This document shows positions 17,128-24,881 of a stretch of 64,000 nt of DNA, one piece after another. The notes beneath the pieces were generated by a model that did not search any database, was not told the origin of the DNA, and was given only the letters and a program-made list of their open reading frames with translations. The stretch comes from Streptomyces sp. HD. Lineage in GTDB: Bacteria > Actinomycetota > Actinomycetes > Streptomycetales > Streptomycetaceae. The number at the start of each line of letters is the position of its first letter. The stretch's first letter is position 1. The stretch is taken from assembly GCF_028369295.1 (NCBI RefSeq), contig NZ_JAQMYP010000003.1:124001-188000 (forward strand), written 5' to 3'. A program made the position numbers and the translations under genes.

Positions 17128-17670
17128 CTAACCCTTCGGGTTCGGCTTCCAGTCCTGGGCGAGGAGGCCGAGGAGCACCTCGTCCAGGAACTCGCCCAGT
17201 ACCCAGGCCGAGGAGCGGAGCACGCCCTCGCGGACGAAGCCGTTGTGCTCGGCGGAGCGCAGCATCGCGAAGTTGTCCGCCAGCGTCTCGATCTGGAGCC
17301 GCTGCAGACCGCGTACGACGAAGCCGTAGTGGCACAGCGTCGCGACCACGTCGGTGCCGTAGCCCTTGCCGCGTGCGGCCGGCAGCAGCCCGAGGCCGAT
17401 GTGTGCGCATCGGTTGTGGTTGTCGATGCCCCACAGGGTCGCGGTGCCGATCAGCGTGCCGCCGTCCAGCTCGACCACGGAGAACGGGACGGAGCCCTGC
17501 ACGCTGTCGTCCACCACGAGCCGCGGGTCCTTCGAGCCCGGTGTGATCGGCCGCCACGGCCCGCCCTCGGCCCGCGAGCCGTTGACCACGTCGTCGTAGA
17601 GCTCGGTCCGCAGGACCGGTATGTCGTCCTCGTGCCGGGCCCGCAGCCCGACCTTGTTCCCCTTGAGCAT
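17128..17670 (-). CDS. GNAT family N-acetyltransferase (RimJ/RimL type)
   Basis: A 180-residue acetyl-CoA-dependent acetyltransferase. It begins LKGNKVGLRARHEDDIPVLR, the usual first strand and helix of the RimL class. The acetyl-CoA pyrophosphate loop is LLPAARGKGYGTDVV near 95-109 (R/Q-x-x-G-x-G/A form). NFAMLRSAEHNGFVREGVLR near 133-152 matches the C-terminal helix-strand, where the family usually has N.AS...EK.GF. AGGAAG precedes the ATG. The VOC gene ends 51 nt upstream on the same strand, so the two probably share a transcript. The substrate, a protein N-terminus or a small molecule, cannot be told. Confidence 0.88.
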   Translation of the reverse strand: MLKGNKVGLRARHEDDIPVLRTELYDDVVNGSRAEGGPWRPITPGSKDPRLVVDDSVQGSVPFSVVELDGGTLIGTATLWGIDNHNRCAHIGLGLLPAARGKGYGTDVVATLCHYGFVVRGLQRLQIETLADNFAMLRSAEHNGFVREGVLRSSAWVLGEFLDEVLLGLLAQDWKPNPKG

Positions 17671-17721
17671 GCAGGCTTCCTATCCGACCGGACTGACCTG
17701 AGGCAACCGAATACCTCGGTG

Positions 17722-18096
17722 TCAGTGCAGGCAGAGGCAGAACGGATGGCCTGCCGGGTCCGCGTAGACCCGCCAGTTGGTCCCCGGGCGGATCTGGTCC
17801 GTCCGCTCCAGCACGGTCGCGCCGAGGGCGAGCGCCCGCTTCTCCTCCCCGTCGAGGTCGTCCACGTCGAAGTCCAGGTGGATCTGCTGCGGGCGCTCCT
17901 GGCCGGGCCACTCCGGCGGCCGGTAGCCGTCCACCTGCTGACAGGCAATCGGCGTCCCCTCGAACCCGTGCACCTCGACCCACTGGGGCTCCTCAGGGTC
18001 CGCGACCACCCGGCCGCCGAGCAACTCCGCGTAGAACGCGGCGAGCCGTACCGGATCGGCGCAGTCCAGCGCGACCGCCTGCAGCTTTCGAATCAC
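17722..18096 (-). CDS. VOC superfamily (glyoxalase-like) protein
   Basis: A 124-residue vicinal-oxygen-chelate protein with two beta-alpha-beta-beta-beta modules: LQAVALDCADPVRLAAFYAE at 5-24, and HLDFDVDDLDGEEKRALALG at 73-92. It ends with ADPAGHPFCLC. Members bind a metal and act as glyoxalases, dioxygenases or drug-binding resistance proteins. The GTG start is chosen because AGGAG lies 8 nt upstream; an in-frame GTG 9 nt earlier overlaps that site. It is upstream of the acetyltransferase gene and divergent from the phosphotransferase-like gene, a grouping often seen in resistance-type accessory loci. Specific function unknown. Confidence 0.85.
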   Translation of the reverse strand: MIRKLQAVALDCADPVRLAAFYAELLGGRVVADPEEPQWVEVHGFEGTPIACQQVDGYRPPEWPGQERPQQIHLDFDVDDLDGEEKRALALGATVLERTDQIRPGTNWRVYADPAGHPFCLCLH

Positions 18097-18358
18097 TTCC
18101 GACACTCCTCGCTCTTCGGCCGCTTCCGCGACGCCCGCGTACGGGATGCGTCGTACCCGCCATGGCGGCGGGCATGCGCGCAAGCCTGCCCACGACGGCG
18201 GAGCCGTACCTCGCAGACGGCCGGTCGGCCCAACTCCCGGGGCCGGGGCGAAAAGCGGTGGCCGCGGTGCCGTGGGCGCGGATACGCTCCGCTGCCGGCT
18301 GACCGGCGGTCCCCGGCGGTCCCCCCACCCTGCCCGCCCCCAGCCATCACGGAGCCGT

Positions 18359-19270
18359 ATGCCGTCGCCCACGAAGATGCACGCCGACGAGTTGGACATC
18401 GACGAGGAGCTGGTCGCCCGGCTGGTCGCGGCGCAGTTCCCGGAGTGGGCCGGGCTGCCGGTGACACGGGTCGCGTCGGCCGGGACCGACAACGCCATGT
18501 ACCGGCTGGGCGGCGAGATGGTCGTACGGCTGCCGCGGCTTCCCGGTGGGGCCCGGCAGATCGACAAGGAACACCGGTGGCTGCCGCTTCTGGCGCCGCG
18601 CCTTCCCCTGGCCGTGCCGACACCGCTGGCGAAGGGGGAACCGGCCGCCGGTTATGAACTCCCCTGGGGCGTGTACGACTGGCTGGACGGCGAGAACGCC
18701 CACGACGCTCCGCTCACCGAACTACGGGACGCCGCCGCGGAGTTGGGCCGTTTCGTGGCGGCGCTGCGGGAGGTGGACGCGGTCGGGGGTCTGCCGTCCT
18801 GGCGGGGCGGCCCGGTGCGCGGGAACGACGAACACGTCCGCGCCGCGATCCGCGACCTGGGCGCCGCCGGCACGCTGGAGGCGACGGCGGCGACGGCCGT
18901 CTGGGAGGACATCCTCCGCCTCCCCCAGTGGGACGCCGCCCCCGTCTGGCTGCACGGCGACCTGCTCCCGGGCAATCTGCTGACCTCCTCCGGCCGCCTC
19001 ACCGCCGTCATCGACTTCGGCGGCCTCGGGGTAGGGGACCCGGCCGCCGACACCCTCGCGGCGTGGGCGGTCTTCGACGCCGGGACCCGTGAGGTGTTCC
19101 GCGCGGCGGCCGACGTGGACGACGCGACGTGGGCGCGGGGGCGGGGGTGGGCCCTGTGCTTCGGGCTGACCGCGGAGCACTACTACGGCGAGGTCTGCGG
19201 GAACGGCACCAATCCGGTGCTGGCGGGGATCGGGAGACGGGCCGTGGGCGAGGTGCTGGCCGAGTACTAG
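18359..19270 (+). CDS. Aminoglycoside phosphotransferase (APH) family protein
   Basis: A 303-residue kinase-fold protein. The N-lobe has VTRVASAGTDNAMYRLGGEM with an ATP-contacting loop (about 35-54). The catalytic loop is WLHGDLLPGNLL near 199-210 (HGD...N, the Brenner motif). The metal-binding motif VIDFGGLGVGDP is near 219-230. The pattern matches APH/choline-kinase-like phosphotransferases that act on aminoglycosides, macrolides or sugars. The ATG is preceded by ACGGAG at short spacing. It is divergent from the VOC/acetyltransferase pair across 262 bp. An antibiotic-modifying role is possible but not shown; many Streptomyces carry uncharacterised members. Confidence 0.87.
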   Translation: MPSPTKMHADELDIDEELVARLVAAQFPEWAGLPVTRVASAGTDNAMYRLGGEMVVRLPRLPGGARQIDKEHRWLPLLAPRLPLAVPTPLAKGEPAAGYELPWGVYDWLDGENAHDAPLTELRDAAAELGRFVAALREVDAVGGLPSWRGGPVRGNDEHVRAAIRDLGAAGTLEATAATAVWEDILRLPQWDAAPVWLHGDLLPGNLLTSSGRLTAVIDFGGLGVGDPAADTLAAWAVFDAGTREVFRAAADVDDATWARGRGWALCFGLTAEHYYGEVCGNGTNPVLAGIGRRAVGEVLAEY

Positions 19271-19456
19271 GCGGGCGGCCACCGGGGGGAGCCACCGGGG
19301 GGGGGCGGCAACTGGGGGGGCGGCCACTGACGCCTCGGCCGCTCCCGGCCGCCGTACGATCCCGACGAGCTCATCGGGAGATCCGGACAGACACTGTTCG
19401 GGATCTGCTCGCGCCCGAGACCAGGCCAACCCGTCCGCACCGGAGGAGAGCACACC

Positions 19457-19849
19457 GTGAAGATCCATCTGACCAGCGTCTTCGTCGACGACCAGGCCAA
19501 GGCCCTGAGCTTCTACACCGAGATCCTCGGCTTCGTGAAGAAGTACGACGTCCCGGTGGGCGAGCAGGACCGGTGGCTGACCGTCGTCTCGCCCGAGGAG
19601 CCCGGCGGCACCGAGCTCCTCCTGGAGCCCGCCCGCCATCCGGCCGCCAAGACCTACCGCGACACGCTCGTCCAGGACGGCATCCCGCTCGCCCAGTTCG
19701 CCGTCGACGACGTGCGGGCGGAGTACGAGCGCCTGCGCGAGCTCGGCGTCCGCTTCGTCCAGGAACCCCTGGAGATGGGCCCCGTCACCACCGCCGTCTT
19801 CGACGACACCTGCGGCAACCTGATCCAGATCGCGACTCAGCCGCAGTAG
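19457..19849 (+). CDS. VOC family protein, glyoxalase/bleomycin-resistance-like
   Basis: A 130-residue VOC protein with both half-modules visible: HLTSVFVDDQAKALSFYTEI at 4-23 and QFAVDDVRAEYERLRELGVR at 80-99. It ends FDDTCGNLIQIA, where the CGN stretch is typical of the PhnB/glyoxalase-like subgroup. GTG is the start, with GGAGGAGAG upstream. The 186 bp before it are poly-G rich and hold no gene. It stands alone between the phosphotransferase-like gene and a secreted-protein gene. Substrate unknown. Confidence 0.87.
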   Translation: MKIHLTSVFVDDQAKALSFYTEILGFVKKYDVPVGEQDRWLTVVSPEEPGGTELLLEPARHPAAKTYRDTLVQDGIPLAQFAVDDVRAEYERLRELGVRFVQEPLEMGPVTTAVFDDTCGNLIQIATQPQ

Positions 19850-20133
19850 CCGCCGACGCCGCCACCGCCGCCGGTCACCCGTTCACACCCCTGGCCCTCC
19901 GCTCATCGGATTCTCTTCCCCTGCACACCCCGGCCCCGGCGATGACCTGCTGAAACACCGTTGGCTAGGTCACTCCGACGCTCCCTGCGACACCCGTTCA
20001 CCCCGTTTCCGCCGTTTCCCCGACAAGCGCTCCCGCCCCGCTTCCCCTTACCTCGAAGGGCAGGGGTCTCGGCCGAGGCGGCGGCACAAGGGGGTGTCGC
20101 GGGTCGTGAGTCCGTGAGCTCGGAGGAGCATCG

Positions 20134-20652
20134 ATGCGACGTACCGCCCGTCTGCTGACCGGGACCGCGCTGGCCGTCGGTGCCGCCGCTCTCGCCGTCG
20201 CGCCCGCGCACGCCGACGGGGGCGGCCTGGAGGTGTCCCCGGCCTCGGTGGTGCCCGGCGGGGACGTCACGGTGAGCACGGCCGACTGCGGGGACGGCGG
20301 TACGGCGGCGGGTGACGCCAGTGCCGTGGGCGCCGGTGACTTCACCCTGGCGCCGGACAGCGACGAGCAGCGGGCGGCCGGGGAGTTCCGGGTGCCGCCG
20401 AGCGCGCAGCCGGGGACGTACGAGATCGTCGTGACCTGCTCGGAGGGCGGCAAGCGGGTGAGCGGGGACCTCGTGGTCACGCTGACGGCGCCGCGCGAGC
20501 AGGTGCATCCGAGAGGAAGTGTGAAGACGGGGGTCGGCGGTGCCTTTGACCGCGATCCCGTGCAGACCGCGGTCGGCGTGTCGGCTCTCGCCGTCGCCGC
20601 CGCGGGCGGTACCTGGCTCCTGCATCGCCGGGCGAGAGGCGACGGGTTCTGA
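20134..20652 (+). CDS. Secreted membrane-anchored protein, sortase neighbour
   Basis: A 172-residue exported protein with a signal peptide at 1-27 ending in APAHA. A beta-rich, Ala/Gly-rich ectodomain has two cysteines (TADCGDGG near 49, VVTCSEGG near 108) that may form a disulfide. A single C-terminal membrane helix (about 147-163, TAVGVSALAVAAAGGTWLL) is followed by a basic tail HRRARGDGF. This is the layout of sortase substrates, but no LPxTG or LAxTG motif precedes the helix. GGAGGAG stands 5 nt before the ATG. The class F-type sortase gene begins 117 nt downstream on the same strand. The pairing is common in Streptomyces; the function of the protein is unknown. Confidence 0.85.
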   Translation: MRRTARLLTGTALAVGAAALAVAPAHADGGGLEVSPASVVPGGDVTVSTADCGDGGTAAGDASAVGAGDFTLAPDSDEQRAAGEFRVPPSAQPGTYEIVVTCSEGGKRVSGDLVVTLTAPREQVHPRGSVKTGVGGAFDRDPVQTAVGVSALAVAAAGGTWLLHRRARGDGF

Positions 20653-20769
20653 CGGACACCCTCCGCTGTCCGTCCACTGGTACCGCACGTCCCCTCCCCT
20701 TCCGGGTCCGATGCCCCTCGCGGCCCGGAGGGGGATCGGGGCGGCCTAGGAAAGACCCGGGAGGCTCCC

Positions 20770-21456
20770 GTGCGCGTTCACCGCGGCGTCGGCAACGGCG
20801 CGATAGCCGCCGTCACCGTACTGGCCCTGTGCTCCGGCGCCTGGCTGCTGAGCAGCGGCGCCGAGACGGACGCCCCGCCCCAGCCGTCGGCTGCGCAGGC
20901 CAGGGGGGACGGAGACGGCGGGGAGGCCCCGCACACCGGGGAAGCCGGGGAGCCGAGGGGGGCTCACACCCACCCGCGCTCCGTCGCCCCCGCTCTCCCG
21001 CCCTCCCCTCCCGACCGCATCCGCATCCCCGCCATCCGCGTCGACGCCCCCCTCATGGGCCTGGGGCTGACGAAGACCGGCAGCCTCGATGTGCCGCCCG
21101 CCGAGCGGAAGAACCTCGCCGGCTGGTACGAGGCCGGGACCACGCCCGGCGAGACGGGCACCGCGATCGTCGCCGGGCATGTCGACAACGCCGACGGGCC
21201 CGCCGTCTTCTACCGGCTCGGTGCCCTGCGCAAGGGCACCGTGATCGAGGTGGACCGGCGCGACGGCGGCACGGCGCGCTTCTCCGTGGACGCCGTGGAG
21301 GTGTACGACGCGAAGGCCTTCCCCGACGAGAAGGTGTACGGCCCGGCGCCACGCCCCGAGCTGCGGGTGATCACCTGCGGCGGCGGTTACTCACGGTCGA
21401 CCGGGTATCGGGGCAATGTCGTGGTCTTCGCGCACCTGGTCGGCAGCGGTCGCTGA
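20770..21456 (+). CDS. Class F-type sortase
   Basis: Cysteine transpeptidase of 228 residues acting outside the membrane. The N-terminal membrane anchor is at about 10-28. A Pro/Gly-rich stalk leads to the sortase barrel starting near 80 (PDRIRIPAIRVDAPL). The catalytic triad is visible as His137 in IVAGHVDN, Cys203 in VITCGGGY and the Arg in STGYRGNVVVF. GGGAGG lies 5 nt before the GTG. The upstream membrane-anchored protein is its likely partner, although it lacks a sorting motif. The last 66 nt overlap the 3' end of the convergent HxlR gene. Class F sortases in actinobacteria are poorly characterised and their substrates mostly unknown. Confidence 0.92.
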   Translation: MRVHRGVGNGAIAAVTVLALCSGAWLLSSGAETDAPPQPSAAQARGDGDGGEAPHTGEAGEPRGAHTHPRSVAPALPPSPPDRIRIPAIRVDAPLMGLGLTKTGSLDVPPAERKNLAGWYEAGTTPGETGTAIVAGHVDNADGPAVFYRLGALRKGTVIEVDRRDGGTARFSVDAVEVYDAKAFPDEKVYGPAPRPELRVITCGGGYSRSTGYRGNVVVFAHLVGSGR

Positions 21457-21795
21457 CTCCCGCCCACGCTCCTCCAGGATGTTCTCCCGGCCCCACGCGC
21501 CCAGCGGGGCCAGCGCCGCGTTGAGCGTCGTGCCGAGCGGCGTCAGTGAGTACTCGACGCGCGGGGGCACCTCGTCGTACGCCTCCCGGTGCACGATGCC
21601 GTCGGCCTCCAGCTCCCGCAGCTGTGCGGCGAGCACCTTCTCCGTCACGCCCTTCACCTCCCGGCGCAGCTCCCCGAAACGGCATGGGCGCACGCTCAGC
21701 GCCCAGAGGATGAGCACCTTCCACTTCCCGCCCACCACGTCCATCGCCGCGTCTATCCCACAGACGTACGACTCCGGCCGCCGTCCGACCGCCAT
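21391..21795 (-). CDS. HxlR family winged-helix regulator
   Basis: A 134-residue HxlR/DUF24 regulator. Residues 12-100 form the winged helix: CGIDAAMDVVGGKWKVLILW at 12-31 with the conserved N-terminal cysteine of redox- or electrophile-sensing members, recognition helix VTEKVLAAQLRELEADGIV at 50-68, and wing VEYSLTPLG. GGGAGGGG precedes the ATG. It is divergent from the imine-reductase-like gene and a perfect 12-bp palindrome lies between, so it probably controls that gene and itself. Its last 22 codons overlap the sortase coding sequence on the other strand. Family is certain; the ligand is unknown. Confidence 0.92.
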   Translation of the reverse strand: MAVGRRPESYVCGIDAAMDVVGGKWKVLILWALSVRPCRFGELRREVKGVTEKVLAAQLRELEADGIVHREAYDEVPPRVEYSLTPLGTTLNAALAPLGAWGRENILEERGRESATAADQVREDHDIAPIPGRP

Positions 21796-21845
21796 GTCGC
21801 CCCTCCCCTGCCTGGACTCTTTCCCTGCGGTAACCACCCACTCGT

Positions 21846-21857
21846 AAGTACGTACTT
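21846..21857. promoter_or_regulatory. Candidate HxlR operator, perfect palindrome
   Basis: AAGTACGTACTT lies midway in the 97-bp divergent promoter between the HxlR gene and its neighbour. HxlR dimers bind short palindromes of this kind. No footprint is known to me for this member. Confidence 0.6.
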
Positions 21858-21892
21858 GAGCAGGCCATTCCCATGCGACGAGCCTAAACGCC

Positions 21893-22804
21893 ATGACTGA
21901 CAACGCACTTGCCTCCACCGGCACGACCGCGCCCCCGACCCCGCTCACCCTCCTCGGCACCGGCGCCATGGGCACCGCCCTGGCCCGCGCCTGGCTCGCC
22001 GCCGGGCACCCGGTGACCGTCTGGAACCGCACCCCGGCCCGCACCGAATCCCTGGCCGCCGAAGGCGCCACCGTCGTCGCGAGCGCCGCCGCGGCGGTGG
22101 CCGCGAACCGGCTGGTGGTCGCGTGTCTGCTGGACGACGCCTCGGTCGGCGAGGCCCTCGAAGGCGCCGACCTGACCGGCCGTGACCTGGTCGACCTCAC
22201 CACCGGAACGCCCGCCCAGGGCCGCGCCCGCGCCGCCTGGGCCGAAGCGCGCGGCGCCCGTTTCCTGGACGCGGGGATCATGGCCGTACCGCCGATGATC
22301 GGGGCCGCGGAGTCGGGGGCGTACGTCTTCTACAGCGGTTCGCCCGGCCTCTTCGAGGAGCACGCCGACACCCTCGCCGTCCCGGCCGGCACCCGCTACG
22401 TCGGCGCGGACCCGGGCTTCGCGGCGCTGCACGACGTGGCGCTGCTGAGCGCGATGGGCGGCATGTTCGCCGGCATCCTGCACGCCTTCGCGCTGATCCG
22501 CCGGGAGGACGTCGCCCCGAAGGACTTCGCGCCGCTGCTCGTGTCGTGGCTCGGCGCGATGGCGCCGTCCGCCCTCAAGGCGGCCGAGCAGGTGCAGAGC
22601 GGCGAGTACGGCGGCGACGTCGTCTCCAACCTCGCGATGCAGGTCGCGGGCAACGCCACCCTGCTGGCCACGGCCGAGGAGCAGGGCGTCAGCCCGGAGC
22701 TGCTGACGCCGTACATGTCCCTCCTGGAGCGGTGGCTCGCCGAGGGACACGGCGAGGAGGACACCACCGGCGCGGTCGAACTGCTCGACCTGCGGCGGGC
22801 GTAG
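21893..22804 (+). CDS. NAD(P)-binding oxidoreductase, imine-reductase-like
   Basis: A 303-residue beta-hydroxyacid-dehydrogenase-superfamily enzyme. Dinucleotide-binding TLLGTGAMGTALARAWLAAG is at 18-37, followed by VTVWNRTPAR with the arginine that favours NADPH. DAGIMAVPPMIGAAESGAYV near 125-144 and the interdomain helix ADPGFAALHDVALLSAMGGM near 168-187 match the imine reductase (IRED) subgroup. The aspartate in ALHD fits the position of the catalytic Asp/Tyr of that group. It lacks the conserved lysine helix of hydroxyacid dehydrogenases. It is divergent from the HxlR regulator, which probably represses it. The natural substrate is unknown, as for most IREDs. Confidence 0.85.
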   Translation: MTDNALASTGTTAPPTPLTLLGTGAMGTALARAWLAAGHPVTVWNRTPARTESLAAEGATVVASAAAAVAANRLVVACLLDDASVGEALEGADLTGRDLVDLTTGTPAQGRARAAWAEARGARFLDAGIMAVPPMIGAAESGAYVFYSGSPGLFEEHADTLAVPAGTRYVGADPGFAALHDVALLSAMGGMFAGILHAFALIRREDVAPKDFAPLLVSWLGAMAPSALKAAEQVQSGEYGGDVVSNLAMQVAGNATLLATAEEQGVSPELLTPYMSLLERWLAEGHGEEDTTGAVELLDLRRA

Positions 22805-22815
22805 AGCCGGGCCGC

Positions 22816-22840
22816 CAGGGTCTGTCCGGCGGATCAGGCC
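22816..22840. repeat. Solo end of the 11853-12040 MITE family
   Basis: CAGGGTCTGTCCGGCGGATC plus AGGCC matches 24 of 25 bases of the MITE end. It fills the 36-bp gap between two convergent genes and touches the stop codon of the exporter gene. It folds as a near-perfect hairpin (GGGTCTG-TCCG...CGGA-CAGGCCC with one G-T pair), so it may serve as a shared terminator. Confidence 0.75.
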
Positions 22841-23623
22841 CTAGGCCACCCACTGCTCGTACGCCAGCTTGGCCACGAGTGCGAACACCACCGTCAGCAG
22901 CACGCCCCGGACGAAACCGCTGCCCTTCTTCAGCGCGGTACGGGCCCCCAGCATGCCGCCCGCCAGGTTGAACACGGCCATCAGGGCGGCGAGTTGCCAC
23001 AGGACCGTGCCCTGCCAGGCGAAGGTGGCCAGGGCGCCCGCGTTGGTGCAGCAGTTGACGATCTTGGCGGTGGCGGACGCGGTGACGAGGTCGAGGTGCA
23101 GGACCGCGGTGAGGGTGAGGACCAGGAAGGTGCCGGTGCCGGGTCCGATCAGGCCGTCGTAGAAGCCGATGCCCAGGCCGGCGAGGCCGATCGCGGAGAG
23201 GACCTGGCGGCGGGTGGCCGGGCCCGTCGCCGGGGCCGTGCCGAAGGCGGGGCGCAGGATCACGAAGGCGGCCACGGCGAGCAGCACCACCATGATCACG
23301 GGCTTCAGCACCTCGGTGCTCATGCCGGCCGCGAAGAAGGCGCCGGCGGAACTGCCCGCGAGCGCCGCCAGGCCGATGCGTACGGCGAGGCGCACGTCCA
23401 CGGGCGCCTTGCGGACGTAGGTCACCGCGGCGCCCGACGTGCCGACGATGGCGACGGCCTTGTTGGTGCCGAGCGCGTACGCGGCCGGGGTGCTCGCCGG
23501 GAGGCCGAGCAGCAGGGCCGGGAGCAGGAGCAGGCCTCCGCCGCCGACCACGGCGTCGATCCAGCCGGCCGCGAGAGCTGCGATACACAGGACGACGACC
23601 ATGGTCAGCGATATGTCGGGCAT
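22841..23623 (-). CDS. TauE/SafE (TSUP) family membrane exporter
   Basis: A 260-residue polytopic membrane protein with about eight hydrophobic helices in two four-helix halves. The signatures are GWIDAVVGGGGLLLLPALL at 20-38 in the first half and LGIGFYDGLIGPGTGTFLVL near 149-168 in the second, the paired G-rich motifs of TSUP proteins. Members move sulfite, sulfonates or other small organosulfur and organic acids; the substrate here is not predictable. It is divergent from the prenyl-synthase-like gene across 127 bp and convergent with the imine-reductase-like gene. Confidence 0.9.
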   Translation of the reverse strand: MPDISLTMVVVLCIAALAAGWIDAVVGGGGLLLLPALLLGLPASTPAAYALGTNKAVAIVGTSGAAVTYVRKAPVDVRLAVRIGLAALAGSSAGAFFAAGMSTEVLKPVIMVVLLAVAAFVILRPAFGTAPATGPATRRQVLSAIGLAGLGIGFYDGLIGPGTGTFLVLTLTAVLHLDLVTASATAKIVNCCTNAGALATFAWQGTVLWQLAALMAVFNLAGGMLGARTALKKGSGFVRGVLLTVVFALVAKLAYEQWVA

Positions 23624-23725
23624 GATCGCGACCCTAGGCAGAGGGTGCGTGTGCGGTCCATGTACATGAGGAGCATCTGAGGTTCAGGAACCGGCCCGAT
23701 GACGGAAAAGCGATCTTGACCGGCT

Positions 23726-23743
23726 TGGTCCGGCGCCGGACCA
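23726..23743. promoter_or_regulatory. Perfect 18-bp palindrome just before the prenyl-synthase-like gene
   Basis: TGGTCCGGCGCCGGACCA ends 7 nt before the GTG start. TTGACC, a possible -35 element, lies at 23716-23721. It may be an operator or a hairpin hiding the start codon. No ribosome-binding site fits between it and the GTG. Confidence 0.5.
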
Positions 23744-23750
23744 TCCGGAC

Positions 23751-24881
23751 GTGGATACGGACGGGAACGTGGACGCCGTCGTACGCAGTGACGCCGCGCT
23801 GGTGGAGGACGACCTGCGCGCGTTCCTCGACGCGCTGACGTCCGGCCCGGCAGGCGGTCCGGCCGACGGCACCGCGTCCGTGTACGCCACCGCCCTGCAC
23901 CACTGCCTCCACGCCCCGGTGGCCGACGCGCTCGGCTCCAGGGCGGGCCAGCAGGCACTGCCCCCGTCCCCGGGGGCGCCTGGCGGTACGGCTCCGCTGC
24001 GGCCGTCGATGGTGTTCTGGGCGTACCGCAACTACCGGGGCTTCCCCGACGGTCCTCGGGACGCGCCCGACGCCTCCCCCGACCTCGCGCTCGTCCGGCG
24101 GGTGGCCGTTGCGGTGCGCGTGCTGCTGAAGGCGGCGGTCGTGCTCGACGACATCCAGGACGGCAGCGGCATGCGCTACGGCGAGCCCGCGCTGCATGTC
24201 GCCCACGGGGTGCCGGTCGCCCTCAACACCGGCTCCTGGCTGATCACGGCGGCGCTGCGGCACGCGGCCGACCCGGCCGTGGTGGCCGGCCTGGTCCGCG
24301 AGGTCGGCCACGGCTTCACCGGCCAGGCGCTCGACCTGGCGACCAGGACGGCGGAGGTCCGGGCGGGGCTGTCGGCAGTGTCGCGCGAGGAGCGGGTGCG
24401 GTTCTGGGAGTCGGTCGCCGAGCACAAGACCGGCACGCTGTTCCGGATGCCGCTCGACGCGGCCCTCGCGGCGCTGCGGGTCGTCGAGGAGGAGCGGCAC
24501 GTCCTGGACGGGGCCATGCGGCGGCTCGGGCTGGCCAGCCAGCTGTTCAACGACCTCACCGATGTCGTACCGGAGCCGGGCGGCGCCAAGAGCCACGAGG
24601 ACTTCGACGGGCTGGGCAACCGGGTCTTCCTTGAGCTGCTCGACTCGGCACCGCCGCCGACGGGCGGGCGCCTGAAGGAGTACGTCCTCGGCCACCCCGG
24701 ACTGCGGGACACCCTCCTGGACCTCTCCGCCGAGGCGGTCGAGCTGAAGCGGTCGGCGAAGGAGGCCGTGCACAGTGTGTGCCGATCACGTCACAGCGCC
24801 GATTACTTCGACGTGACGATCGAGCGCAAGGGCCACCTCATCGACCGCCTGCACGAGACGCTGAGCCGACGGGGCGGCTGA
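23751..24881 (+). CDS. Polyprenyl synthetase family protein (trans-isoprenyl diphosphate synthase fold)
   Basis: A 376-residue all-helical protein of the isoprenyl diphosphate synthase family, which condenses allylic diphosphates with isopentenyl diphosphate. The first aspartate-rich motif is intact: Asp133, Asp134 and Asp137 in VLDDIQDGS, followed by RYGEPALHVAHG. The second motif is altered: QLFNDLTD has Asn267 where DDxxD has its first aspartate. GQALDLATR near 192 and the lysine in AEHKTGTLF near 225 are conserved. The N-terminal 80 residues are unusually long and divergent. Altered second motifs occur in ComQ-like and regulatory-subunit homologues, so catalysis may differ from a standard synthase. 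The GTG start lacks a ribosome-binding site. A tiny ORF overlaps its stop. Confidence 0.85.
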   Translation: MDTDGNVDAVVRSDAALVEDDLRAFLDALTSGPAGGPADGTASVYATALHHCLHAPVADALGSRAGQQALPPSPGAPGGTAPLRPSMVFWAYRNYRGFPDGPRDAPDASPDLALVRRVAVAVRVLLKAAVVLDDIQDGSGMRYGEPALHVAHGVPVALNTGSWLITAALRHAADPAVVAGLVREVGHGFTGQALDLATRTAEVRAGLSAVSREERVRFWESVAEHKTGTLFRMPLDAALAALRVVEEERHVLDGAMRRLGLASQLFNDLTDVVPEPGGAKSHEDFDGLGNRVFLELLDSAPPPTGGRLKEYVLGHPGLRDTLLDLSAEAVELKRSAKEAVHSVCRSRHSADYFDVTIERKGHLIDRLHETLSRRGG

